64,000 nt of DNA from Bugulina stolonifera (taxonomy: Eukaryota; Bryozoa; Gymnolaemata; Cheilostomatida; Bugulidae), in assembly GCA_935421135.1 (NCBI GenBank), contig OW285193.1, forward strand, positions 10,836,099 through 10,900,098, written 5' to 3'. Positions 1-12,578 of the stretch are shown here, in pieces. Under the pieces are notes generated by a model that was not told the DNA's origin, searched no databases, and was given only the letters and a program-made list of their open reading frames with translations. Position 1 is the stretch's first letter; each line of letters opens with the position of its first letter. The translations under genes were made by a program, and so were the position numbers.

Positions 1-5
1 TGCTA

Positions 6-149
6 GGTACAGTAGTGGAGAAATTTAGATAGCCTTAGTTCCTTGTTTGGGGTAAGGGCGGTCAACCAACAAAAATAGAGAAGAAAACTTCTCCTGCTTC
101 AATTTTGGCGAAGAATAAAGGCTATCTTAAATTTCTCTACTTCTGCACC
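6..149 (+). mobile_element. MITE family A, copy 1
   Basis: Short non-coding element whose ends are imperfect inverted repeats: the left end reads GGTACAGTAGTGGAGAAAT and the reverse complement of the right end begins GGTGCAGAAGTAGAGAAAT. Related copies lie at 16556-16700 and 47422-47579; the third is best preserved and flanked by TA on both sides, as expected for Tc1/mariner-type MITEs. Here the left flank ends in TA but the right flank does not, so the target duplication has decayed or my boundary is slightly off. Confidence 0.7.
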
Positions 150-1791
150 CAACTGCACTGACATCAGAACAGTTAGTTCAGTATAATATGTACACATACA
201 AAGGAGCTACACATAAGAAAGAGCTACACAAACTTGTATAAATAGTATATTTGGTGTCACATAACCAATATTGGGGCATTGTGTGAGTGTTGGGTTAGTA
301 ATTCAACTAATTCAACAAAGCACAGTAGGATAGAAGAAATTCCGTTTGGTGATGTTTTGGAAGCCTTAATCACCATTTTGTAAGATTACCAGCCCGTTCT
401 AAGAACTTGGGTTATAAATTTTATGATACAACAAGCAGCACACATGCAAATGCAGTCAAACTTCAATATTAGCTACATGTATATATAATGTACAGTGCAC
501 ATGTAATTCCAAAAATGTATCTTTCTAAATCCATGTTTTAGAAACTAAACTATTACAAAGAGCATGCATGGTTTAAACTTGTAACCCAACAGTTCACACA
601 TAAATCAAAGCTATTGGTCATAATTCCAACTAAAAATAGAGAGAAAGTAAGAAAAAACTTAGACTGTTAGTTTTGTACATGATTGAAAGTTATTATTTTG
701 ATTCCAAACTTTTTCGCACAAAACTACGCTGTATATGTAATATACTGGGCCTTCCAGTAGCAGTAATGTAGCCAATAATCTGTCCAAAATGATGTTAGTG
801 GCCTACTATTATGTTCAACAGCGATCACTACTGACAGTATGAAATATTTTGTCTTGGCTTTTTTAACAAAGACTGGACAAAGTAGAAAAAATGGTTCATC
901 ACATTTCTACATGTAGTTATCTAGCAATATTCTACCAATCTTACAATAGATACTAAGATAGATTATCACTAATGCATATTACAGTCATTAAAGGTCCTTG
1001 CTGTCCGATAAATCTTCAATAGTCAGTCATCAAAGGGGGGGGGGGAGTTAGTATTGGGCACCGTGTGAGTGTTGGGTCAGTATTGGGGCTTTGTGTGAGT
1101 GATGAGTCAACATTGGGGTATTGTGTGAGTGTATACAGCTCAGCGCAAATCTTTACTCCATGTACTATGAATACATGTAGGTCTATCGTCATGCATTATT
1201 AATAGGTACATGTATATCGTCATGTACCATTAATAGGTATACAAATTGTCATGTTCTATTAAAGGACGTCTCAACTTCCTTCTAGACTCGAATCATATGC
1301 CTGAGTCCTGAGAATATTTGAATATACAATGTAATAAAGAGAGGAATGCTCTCACACTGGATAAGTTCAAAAGATTTTAACACAGAGACTGCTCCCAACT
1401 TCGCCAATGATTTCAAATTATGTGCCTGATAAAATTTGAATAGAATAATTTTGAAAGTAAATATCATGACTCATAGCAACAGAAGAGGAATTTTGTAAAG
1501 CTAGAAAACATCTAAGGCTTATACTACACAATAAACAAACTTTTCATCGTTGATATATCTACCTTATGTACATGTATATAGGTAAATATCAAACACGTGC
1601 ATGGCATGGCTGATGTTTTTCAGTCTATTATGGATGTATCACCAACAGAATTATGCCAAAAAGATGTATTAACGCTGGGTGAACTGCTACATGGCGAAAT
1701 TATATCACCAAATTTTAATATTTAATTTATATCATTATAGTATTATACATATTTAGTAAATAAACAAATAAAAATATCTTGAACAGCACAC
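150..1791. other. non-coding, probably last visible intron of the CCDC150-like gene
   Basis: I see no exon here that continues the coiled-coil gene in phase, and no other gene. The stretch is AT-rich with short poly-G (near 1033-1043) and many acatgta-type words. A short minus-strand open frame at 1282-1467 lacks coiled-coil character and splice context and looks accidental. If the gene has more exons they lie left of the window. Confidence 0.5.
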
Positions 1792-2981
1792 ATAATACCA
1801 CCATATACAGAGTAACCAGTCAGTGAGACTACCATACACAGAGTAATCAGTCAGTGAGACCACCATATACAGAGTAACCAGTCAGTGAGACCACCATACA
1901 CAGAGTAACCAGTCAGTGAGACCACCATATACAGTGTAATCAGTCAGTAATACCACCATATACAGAGTAACCAGTCAGTGAGACTACCATACACAGAGTA
2001 ACCAGTCAGTGAGACCACCATACACAGAGTAATCAGTCAGTGAGACCGCCATACACAGTGTAACCAGTCAGTAATACCACCATACACAAAGTAACCAGTC
2101 AGTGAGACCACCATACACAGAGTAACCAGTCAGTGAGACCACCATATACAGAGTAACCAGTTAGTGAGACCACCATACACAGAGTAACCAGTCAGTAAGA
2201 CCACCATAGACAGGGTAATCAGTCAGTGAGACCACCATATACAGTGTAACCAGTCAGTAATAACACCATACACAGAGTAACCAGTCAGTGAGACCACCAT
2301 ACACAGAGTAACCAGTCAGTGAGACCACCATACACAGAGTAACCAGTCAGTGAGACCACCATACACAGAGTAACCAGTCAGTGAGACCACCATATACAGA
2401 GTAACCAGTCAGTGAGACCACCATACACAGAGTAACCAGTCAGTGAGACCACCATATACAGTGTAATCAGTCAGTAATACCACCATATACAGAGTAACCA
2501 GTCAGTGAGACTACCATACACAGAGTAACCAGTCAGTAATACCACCATACACAGAGTAACCAGTCAGTGAGACCACCATATACAGTGTAATCAGTCAGTA
2601 ATACCACCATATACAGAGTAACCAGTCAGTGAGACTACCATACACAGAGTAACCAGTCAGTAATACCACCATACACAGAGTAACCAGTCAGTGAGACCAC
2701 CATATACAGAGTAATCAGTCAGTGAGACCGCCATACACAGAGTAACCAGTCAGTAATACCACTATACACAGAGTAACCAGTCAGTGAGACCACCATATAC
2801 AGAGTAATCAGTCAGTGAGACCGCCATACACAGAGTAACCAGTCAGTAATACCACCATACACAGAGTAACCAGTCAGTGAGACCACCATACACAGAGTAA
2901 CCAGTCAGTGAGACCACCATACACAGTGTAACCAGTCAGTAATACCACCATACACAGAGTAACCAGTCAGTGAGACCACCA
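1792..2981. repeat. 31-bp minisatellite, about 38 units, with higher-order duplication
   Basis: Tandem units of 31 bp built on the core CCACCATACACAGAGTAACC followed by AGTCAGTGAGA. Two unit classes alternate (gtgagacc and gtaatacc junctions). Blocks of four units (124 bp) around 2450-2572 and 2573-2695 match each other, and three-unit (93 bp) blocks repeat around 2697-2880, which indicates recent block duplication. The array starts about 14 bp downstream (in gene sense) of the donor of coiled-coil exon 17 at 2995. Confidence 0.95.
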
Positions 2982-2994
2982 CTCAAGTACTTAC

Positions 2995-5900
2995 AGTTTT
3001 AAGTTGATCTTCCATCCTCTGGTATGCCTTGTCTCTCTCCTTGCTAACCTGGCCCTCCAGATCAGATATCTTAGCGAGGTAAGACGAATCCTGCTGCTTT
3101 ATTTTACTGTCTAGTTCCTTACTAAAATAACACATGCGTGTCTAATGAAGGCTTTGGTGGAAGCAAACAATCTAATGGACTTGTTTGTTTATTACTGGAG
3201 TAAAGGCACATTACCCAGTGACATGGTTCTAGGGCTATAGCAGAGTTACAAAACAACGGGCACCTTTCAGAATGGAAGAACAACTAATTGGGACCAGGTC
3301 TGTCTTACAATTGGAGTTATGTAGTAATCGTTGAACTATGAACTAAATTGAAAAACATTTGTAGCAAAGTTGTGTTCTCCTGGATGACAATGATAATGAA
3401 AAGACAACTCCCAAGAAGAACAATATTTACATATACAATGTATATTAAATCAATATAAAGTTGATTCACCGACCATAATCAGGCCAATGCCCTTCATATC
3501 AATTCCTAACATCGCAAGAGAGAACATGGTCTAATTGAGATCCGAAATTGCTACTACTCAAGAATTTCATTCAAAGGTCTGTGACGTGGGTATGGTTACT
3601 CTCTAGTTTGTACTGTTAACCGATACATAACCCTTAGCCGACCTTCATAGATTGTATCACATCCATTTTTTGTTCACACATAAAGAATGTTACACAAGTA
3701 ACTCCCAAATATTTGTCAACAATGCTTGCTCTCACTAGTATTCACCCATGATCATGTATGATATTTAGTTGTCGATTGGCTCGCATATACATATACACTG
3801 TACATAAATATAAGTACATACCACTTGGATGTGAGCTTGTCACATTCTGTCCTCTGCTTGCAAAGAGTTTCCTCCAGTAATGACACTTGAGCTCTCAGCT
3901 GCTCATTCAGTTCCAGTGTGTCTTGTAATGTTCTCACAAGTTTGGAGTTGTCCGTCTTGATTGACTTTACCTCCCGCTCCAGGTTCTTAGTCTAATAAAT
4001 ATAAACTTCTGCTACTCACTATTTATACGCAGCATTATCAAAGAGTGTTAGCAACTCTATAAAGCAGTAGTGAATTAATGTATTTTTAGCCGTCATATGA
4101 CTGCTTTAGAAATAGGGGTGCTCACCCTTCTGACCCCAACTCCTATGAAAAGTGAGCTTTTCTACCAACTAGAAAGTACATGTACATGTATGAATATACT
4201 TCAGAATAAACCAGAATCTTATGAAAACAATGACTGGTGTAGTGGGACTATAGTCACTGGCACCCTGATTATAGACCAATAATACTAAGGGGTGGACAAA
4301 CCATCCTCGAACATGACTGTTGATATGATACCTGACTAAACTATTGATATGATACCTGACTAGACTGTTGATATGATACCTGACTAAACTGTTGATATTA
4401 TACCTGACTAAACTGTTGATATGATACCTGACTAGACTGTTGATATGATACCTGACTAAACTGTTGATATGATACCTGACTAAACTGTTGATATGATACC
4501 TGACTAGATTGTTGATATGATACCTGACTAGACTGTTGATATGATACCTGACTAGACTGTTGATATTATACCTGGCTAGATTGCTTCCCTTCCAACTCTG
4601 ACATCTTCTCAGATACAGAGCCCAACCGACTCTCACATTTACTCAGTTTGTCTTGTAGCTTTTTCCTAAATAAGCGCAGCACTATATTCCACATGCCATA
4701 TAGACGTCACTAGAGTATGTTCTATGCAACACCATAGTCGATAAATATTCTGTTCATGTCAAAACTAAATATTTCACTAGATTGATTTCTGTATTATGTT
4801 CCAGAGCACAAGACTACATCAACTGATGCAACAGCATAGGCTGTATTAGTTATGAAGACTGGTTTACAAACATAATTTCAGGGGAGATTGATGATAGTCT
4901 AAATATTCTTGATAGCAAATTGTTTCCATGAAGAGTAAGTGTAATCAGCAGAGGATACAGGCTTACCTCTCCTTCTTCAGCTCAACCATCTGGGTATCCT
5001 TCTTACCCATCTCTATCTGCACTGACTCATAACGACACTGCAGCTCTGTGTGTAGAGCCATCATATTCTCCAGTGACTCGGCTACCTTGGAGTTATCCTC
5101 TCTTAGCTTCTCCTCTACTTCGGTCTTCAGCTCTTCCTGTATTACATAGTTATGAGACACCAGCAATAAATACAAATATAGTCAAGTATTACAAGGGATA
5201 AACATAAATTGACATTCAAATTGATAGTATTATACATGTACATGTCCATATAAGACATCTCCATATAAATTTTATTGTTGTCATATTTTACTTTGGTGTT
5301 TCCCTTATTGTAATATGTGAGTAGGAACCGTAGAAACTGAATATGTAGCTCAAGTAATAAAATATCGTTTGCTAGCCTAGCAAAACAGTCCCAGTCTGGA
5401 TAGGAATCGTGTAAAACTTTAACTTATAAACTGTGTCGACTAATTAAAGTTGTACTAAAATTAACGATGCCGTATTCAACAGACTAATAGAAATTGTAGC
5501 TGCTATTGAGAGAGATCCCCAATACAATAAAAGTATTTGTGGGCGGAGTCAGAAGAACTTGGTGTGGTCATTATCTTCCACTTCACTTTCTTTGGAGAGA
5601 ACAACTACATTTTCAGGACTTTACAGATGTCTGGGGCATCATACCTGAAATCGAACCAGAAATCCAGCAAACCCAAACAATTAATAAATATACCTGGTGT
5701 TGAATAGCTTCTTCCAAACTTTCCACTCTAGCCGCCAGAGTCCTGGCATCTCTCAGAGCCTCGTCTCGAGAACGTATGGCCGAGTTATAGTCGGTCTCTC
5801 TCATCTCTGAGGTGGTCTGGAGCTGCTTTGATGTCATTTCTGCTTGGGATAAGGACTGCTTACAGACACTCAGTTCCTGTTTCATCTGTGTACACAACGA

Positions 5901-8900
5901 TATGACTGTGTCATTATAAAATCAGCTTTATGAGTCTGACACAAAGCAGATGACAATTCTCAAGTTATGCATGACAGTGAGTTTTTGAAAGTGGAACGCA
6001 TGGTCATTTCCATCTGATATATTTCTGAGTAGAAAATACTTGCACAAGAAATGGGAATCTATTATTTTCAAAGGAGTATGCTCGCACAACAATATTAATA
6101 TCATTTTATTTTTATATTACAGAACCATATTGCTGACCGAATGTACATATAAGTAATATAACATGTACATCTCTGTCTGAGTCGAGCCTACCACTAAATA
6201 AGTAAGAATTCTTATAAACTTCAATCAACATATAATTATAGTTTGATACAAAATATAAACCCAAGTACAGGCTCCATTTACCTTCTTAATTTTAGATTCA
6301 GCTGAAGTTAGTTTTTTGCTGACTTTATCAAAGTTTGACTGATTGACCTTGACAGTGTGAAGCTCACTTTGGAGTTGTTCTACTTCAGTTTGTAACTTTC
6401 CATTCTCATATGATAGTGTGTTCTTCTGTGTGGTTAGCTCAGCCAAGTGTCGGTCAAAGTGGGTAAAACTAGTCTGTTCAATGAGAAGTCAGTAGTGAAT
6501 CAAACTGTACAGATAAATATCTAAGTATTTCATATAACAAACTACAGACATAACAAGTAACTCTTTAAAGACTGATTCCTGCTAATGTTCCTGTCGGAAG
6601 AGAGAGGATATGCAGAGGTAAATAGAGGGAGAGATGTACAACATTGCACATGTAAACCAACTACAACTTTTTATAACTAATTGAGCAGATAGCTCCAGAT
6701 ATTCTCACGATATCAACTTGTTGCATGTACTTTCCATTTCTGTTTAATAGCTATGATAGATGGCATCATCTTCTATTACACAGTCCCCCAGACGCGGTTA
6801 TATGGATAAGCCTAACTAACTCTATGTGAATAAACCTAACTGACTCTATGATCATGTATAGGTACTTTTGTATCACCAGTTTGTCTTCTGTTACTGTTAT
6901 TGTGTTATTCTACTTATGAGGCCCTATTGTTCTTACTGTACTACTTTTTTCAGTTTTTATTCGACTGCTTGGTACTATAGTACATGTATAATGCCTACAC
7001 TTCTCTTCTATAGACCTGCTATGCGTTTCTATTTACATTTAGAGAACTTGTCACAGCAATCTAATAACTCTTACTTATGCTGATTGGGTAGCTAATACCT
7101 TCTATGTATGCTGATTGGGTAGCTAATACCTGCTACGTATGCTGATTGGGTAGCTAGGAAATGATGAGCAGAAGACCACCACACATAAGCACCAACCTTT
7201 GCTCCGGCGGCTTGAAGTTCTTTCTCCAGTTCTTGTGACCTTGACCTCTCCTCCTCCAGGTCATCCACGGCAGCTGCCAATTGCTGTTTACACGATTCGA
7301 TCTCAGACTGTAATTCATTCCTCTCTCCATCCATGGCATCTACAGCTCCATTCACCTGCAATTGGAATGTAAATATTTGCTATGAATGAATTTAAGTGCT
7401 CGCAGCCCTGCATATATTTATTTGAAAATTAAAATAAATAAAACAGACAAATATTGATCATGATACATCTGGTAGAAGCTGCCAACTAAATGTATAAATA
7501 TAACATAATACTCTGAGTATTACAGATTTTAAGCCAACTTATCTTATCTCGTAGTGTTTCTTATATACTGTCCAAATTATAATAAACTCTTATTCATCTA
7601 CCTCAGACAACAAATTCTCTTTCTCTCCCTCCAATGACAGTAGTTCAGATTTGAGAGAGGTGAGTCGTTCCTGTAAATCACCAATCACAGCAAACTTTGA
7701 CTCCGCCTCCTTATCGGCACTTTCTCTTATCTCGGTCAGCTCTCGGTCCATCTCTTCACAGCTGGTCTCTAACTCTGTGACACGTTGAATGAGTACCTCA
7801 CTGCAAATATATGTATGGCTAAATATCAATGGGGAGATTACTCCTAGGGCTAAGGGCCAATAGATATCAACAAATCTAACTTTAGGTGACTCCCTTTGGT
7901 TCTGCAGATTAATAAAACCTACTAAAATATGATTTACATATATTTTACCTTGCGCACATGTTCTGTCCAACAAAACATATAAGGCAATCGCTTTAGTGAA
8001 ATATGATAATCAAATGACTTGGGAAACAAAAAGTGCAATGATCTCTGCACTACCCACTTGTCAGAGACAGCTTGATCTCTCTGTTTGGTCATGTGACGTA
8101 ACTGCTGGCGAATATCTATTAGTCGAGCACTTTCATCATTCTTCTGAGCCCTGACCAGTTCCTGGTTGAGTCTCATATTCTCAGAATTGAGTTCATCTAT
8201 TTTAGCGTTTAACTTGGTGCAGTCTGCTTCCACTTGAGCTTTATCCTTCTGCAATAGTAAAGTGATATGCCCATGTCCTTCTGCACAAGTAACACAAACA
8301 AACCGGCCCAAGTAAAATCCAAAATATTATTTTCATGAGAGAAAATTGAGTGTGCTGATGAACTAGAGATGGCTTACTTCAACCAAGTAAGACTACAGGT
8401 CGACAGCGATTCTGACCTAGGCTGTCACTTTAGTTTCACTCGTAGGCTAGTTAGTGTAAGGGGTGACAAAAACACTAAAAGTTACGTACCCATATCCAAG
8501 CATTGTCCTTCCACAATAGAAATGCTACATTCACAGTGTCCTTCCACAATGGTAACGCTACATACACAGCACTCACTTACTTGATACTCTGCAAAGAGAG
8601 ACTGCATTGCTTCCAGCTGACGGTTGAGCTCTGAATATTTCTCATGAACTGTAGTCATGTCTGTGGTAACCTTCACTTTCTCCTGTTTCAGCATCTCCAG
8701 CTCCGAGAGCTTAGACTCTGCAGTCACACGTAAGTGTTTTATTATATGAACATACAGTAAAACCTACAGCAATGATTCCCCCAATGAATAAAATATAACA
8801 GTAATATACAGCAGTGAATAGTTCATATCCTTTGTATATTATAATTATATGCTATCAGCTCACTTCCAATTTATGATCGTATTACAATACACATACTTTA

Positions 8901-11900
8901 TATTAGACTGAATTTCAACATTATACGCTAGGACCACTTGATCTACATGTATGTAACCCTACTTGTACATTAGTATGTATGATCTAAAGCTACGTCAGTT
9001 CTATGGAAGTCATTGAATGAAGGGTATACAATCATAAAAGTTCAACAATTTCCATTTGATAATGTTCACAGACAGGTCTATTGAGTTATTACTAATGGTT
9101 AGCATATCCAATCAAACAGTAGTATAATAATCTCACCGAATTCCTGGCACACTGTTACCATCTCTCTCTCCATCTGTTTCTGGTATGATTTCTCTTTCTT
9201 CAAATCCTCACATTTTTTACTGAAATCTTTCTTTAACTTTATGAAGTCGGCAGTAAAGCTTTGGTTCTAAGAGACAGGAATATGATATATGACAACACTA
9301 AACTTTTGGTATGCTTTTGTCCCACTGCCCTCATAAAAGTTCATTGCAGACAGAAATTAATCATAGATTCACAAATACTACCGGATACATTGTTATAATA
9401 TTAGGCTATTAGGTTGTTATTAGTTCAATTGAAAAACTAGCAGGTTTTCTTGTGATCAGTTACTTCCATATAACTACCTCAACTTTGCATGCTACACCAC
9501 ACGATATATTCACCTCTATTTGCTCCTGCTTTAACATGGCTTCTAATTCATCAAGCCTCTGGCCCAACTCTCCATTAGCTCGGTCGAGAGCAAACCTGTG
9601 TACATAGAATTCAGTGTACATTGTAATACAGCTTGATCTGCAATAATCTCTCAGATTTGTATATGAGTTCATTCACACTAACATTTAACGTCCGCCTGAT
9701 GTAGAAGAACACAACTCTTCAACTAACAACCCGTGTAATAGCAATTTTAATGAAGCATATACAATATACTCATTTAAAATACGTACATGAGATATAAGTG
9801 AATATAATATGATGTACACTGTACATGTGGCTAAAACACCTCAATTAATGTGATCCACTGACACAAAGTCAACCAAGAGGAAGCAATAGAAGACAATTCC
9901 TAAAACTCGCTACTTATCACAGACTCTTATAAAAACTTGTGACCTGTATTAGTTGACTATTGCCTACCTGAGTTGTCTCTCCTCAGCTAATTGGCGATCA
10001 AGCTCCGCTACTTTTTGTAGCAATGAATCTGCCCGACTTCTCTCAGCTCCTATAGTTTCGTCTTTCTCCCTCTACGAATAATTATAAATTGAGACAGATA
10101 ACTGCTGAACATACTACAAATCATATATTGATGTCTCTTACCAAAGCTTTCCAGTAATTAAATCACAGGTTCATCTATATAGCCTTAGAAAGAAGCCCAC
10201 ACTTACCTGCAGATGTGCTGCTTGCTCTAGGGCTAGTTTAACTTTTTGTAGTTCAATTTCGAGCTGCTGCCTTTTTTCACTCATTTCCTGTTTGTCCGTC
10301 TTTAAATGGGCATTCTCTGTAGTTGAATAGAATGAAAAATTCTTGAATAAACTCTAGTACACATACGCCTTTAAATTGCATTCACAAGAAAAAAATATAG
10401 AACATGCAAATTGTACTTTGTCCGTCAGCAGCGACAATTCAGGCATCAAAGTTGTAAAGTAAATTTTGTTAAGCAAGCATCTATTTGGTCATTGATTTTG
10501 TCAAAATGTTGAAGCAGTATTCACAAGCGCATTTGAGGACTTTCTGAATAATATGAATTTGCTGACAGTACTAGAGTATTAGCTGAAGAAAATTGGAAAT
10601 ACTTGAAAAATAAAATTCTAATCTACAGGTTCATAAAACCGTTGTAGCATTTAGTTCATCCTCACCAGCTGATACTTTCTTCATCTCCTCAGTGTATATA
10701 TCTGTCATCTCAACAAGTTTTTGCTCCAAGTCTGACGGTTGTCTCGTCAACGTAGACAAATTAACAAAATTTAATTTCAGACTCTGCAGAACGGATTCCA
10801 TACTCTGAGTCTACAGCATAAAACAAACAATCGAGCTCAGTCTATACACAGAGCCTGTATCCATGCAGCACATAAACCACTAACCAGTTGATTGACAAGT
10901 AACTAACCAATCCAAACTTGCTAAAGATTACAGTTTATCAAGTTGTACCTACCTTAGACAGAAGAAGAGAAAATCTGTCTGTTGAGCCTTGCTGCCGAGC
11001 AGTATGAATCTCCTACAAAATTCAGAAATACTGTAGATCTAATTGGTGTAAACAGCTGATTGAGAATCAAGTTCGAGTTTATAATAACCAGTTAAGTGAA
11101 TAGCATCGTATTGTATAAAGTACCTTAATAAATCAATTAACTCTCTTATGTGTTCATAAAAGACTATCAAAGTGACATCTAACTCGGTTAACCAAGGAAC
11201 AAATGCACCAAAGTATCTCATAAAATGAGTCTTTGTTCTACAAGATATTTTATCTGCTATCGGCCCATCTCATCAGAGTTACTAATGCTATATTATGAAG
11301 CAGTGCTAAATAAAGTTGAGCCAGGTGCGGATCTGGCCCAGTTTGAAGGGTTCTACCAACAGGCCGGGGGTCTAGGGGGCCGCCTAAGGCCCCTGGCGGG
11401 GTCTGGGACAGCGCCCCGGCCACCGAAGCCATATGCTGAATTTTGCACTAAATGAAGCAAATTTATTCACACCTACACTTTGAATCAACATGCTCTTGTT
11501 ACATAAATATTTGCTGCTCTATTATGCCCTATGATGTAAATAAAATATTTATCATTCTAAATTATATTATCATTTTATAATTTCATTGCATTATAGTAAT
11601 CTATGACTATAGATATGTATGCGAAGCTTGTATGGAGTGCAACTCACTCTCCTTCCTGTACTAAAACATAAGAAACATAAACATGGGTTACATGACTTTA
11701 TTTAGTGTTCGATCAACAGCAATCTTGAAATACGGCATGCTTAGTTTATTTGCCTCTTAGCTGAGAAGAGTTGTCTTTTCATCTTAAACGTACATAAGGC
11801 AGTATTCCTTCTGGCTTCTTACACATGATTTGGTTTCCTAGCAACATCATTGTCTTTGACATTTTCACTCTAGCCTAAATAGTTTCCTGTAAGAAGCTTG

Positions 11901-12578
11901 TGTCTTATATCATCTCTTACGAATCCACTAATGTGGCTAGTTTACTATTGTCAACTGTAGCGAATCAAGCTCACAGATTAGTAATAGCTTTCCTGTGTGG
12001 GAAGATGAACTTGAGTAAGCCATAAATACTATATTTCATGATCAATTTGCAGCTAATTTTAGAAGAAATAAATCAATTTTATTTTTTTATTGGGAATGAA
12101 GGGTCCTGCCATGGCAGGGAAGGCGGGACCCCAAATCCACCCTGAGTTGAGCAATGCATTCATCACAACAGTCATACATTAGACTGATAGTAAGTAAGTA
12201 GCCTATAATATAGACGAGTTATATTATATAATAATTATAAAATAATAATTACATTATTATAATGTAATTATGATTATGTTATTTATAAATAATTAATAAA
12301 ATAATTAAAACAACATAATGAAATGTGTCCCTGACACAAAATTAATTACTAGGTAGTATTAAACTTTCCTAAACAAATTTTATTTTTGGCATAAATTAAC
12401 TAAAATACTAATATAGGTTTATTCGACATTATATATTTAAATTATAAAAAGCTAAATTAAATACCTTTGTGAGTTGAGTGGCAGCATCTTCTACTTCTTC
12501 CAGACGTGTTCGCATCATCTGAACAACATTTTTTGATACGGGGACGATCCCTCTAAGAGATGTTGTTACCTCATCCAT
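2995..12578 (-). CDS. CCDC150: CCDC150-like long coiled-coil protein, 3' end outside window
   Basis: Seventeen exons join in unbroken phase: 12465-12578, 10953-11012, 10666-10810, 10207-10316, 9968-10071, 9514-9595, 9137-9266, 8581-8717, 8058-8248, 7602-7800, 7197-7355, 6282-6473, 5694-5885, 4967-5136, 4572-4665, 3822-3991, 2995-3121. They encode 792 residues so far, beginning MDEVTTSLRGIVPVSKN. After about 35 residues the product is almost entirely heptad-rich coiled coil, rich in Glu, Lys, Gln and Leu, with no catalytic motif or membrane segment. The N-terminal block around residues 58-75 (ESVLQSLKLNF) resembles my recollection of the vertebrate CCDC150 N-terminus; the rest is generic coiled coil. 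That family is little studied; a structural or centrosome-associated role is inference. The exon at 2995 ends in phase 0 with a good donor, so the protein continues beyond the left edge. It could instead be another centrosomal or myosin-tail-like coiled-coil protein. The gene structure is more certain than the name. Confidence 0.75.
4310..4580. repeat. 24-bp minisatellite containing a repeated splice donor
   Basis: About 11 units of 24 bp; in gene sense (minus strand) each contains CAGGTATCATATCAACAG. The first unit is the real boundary of coiled-coil exon 15: the exon ends in CAG at 4572 and the intron opens GTATAATATC. The array therefore appears to have grown by copying the exon-intron junction. 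Open frames across it are artefacts of the 24-bp periodicity. Confidence 0.92.
7079..7156. repeat. 31-bp tandem repeat, 2.5 units, next to a splice donor
   Basis: Units of 31 bp begin GCTGATTGGGTAGCTAATAC and repeat two and a half times inside the intron that follows coiled-coil exon 11. The array begins about 40 bp downstream of that exon's donor (exon edge 7197). In gene sense each complete unit contains AGGTATTAGC, which is donor-like. Confidence 0.8.
8503..8570. repeat. 33-bp direct repeat, two units, next to a splice donor
   Basis: Two diverged 33-bp units sharing GTGTCCTTCCACAAT or a close variant lie in the intron downstream of coiled-coil exon 8. They start about 10 bp from its donor (exon edge 8581). 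Confidence 0.7.
11300..11455. other. GC-rich patch, probable dispersed-repeat fragment in intron 1
   Basis: About 130 bp of strongly GC-rich DNA (for example GGGGCCGCCTAAGGCCCCTG) sits in an otherwise AT-rich intron of the coiled-coil gene. It contains several short palindromes. Open frames cross it on both strands, but neither has splice context or recognisable protein character. A remnant of a GC-rich mobile element or of foreign DNA is the simplest reading. A smaller GC-rich hairpin (GGTCCTGCC paired with GGCGGGACC) lies near 12110-12138. Confidence 0.5.

Noticed and set aside
1792..2981. CRISPR-like array (regular 31-bp units)
   Set aside because: Units are contiguous without unique spacers and the context is a eukaryotic intron; it is a minisatellite.
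4169..4636. 155-codon minus-strand frame with a repeated SLVRYHIN octapeptide
   Set aside because: Runs through the 24-bp donor-derived array in a different frame from coiled-coil exon 15; not coding.
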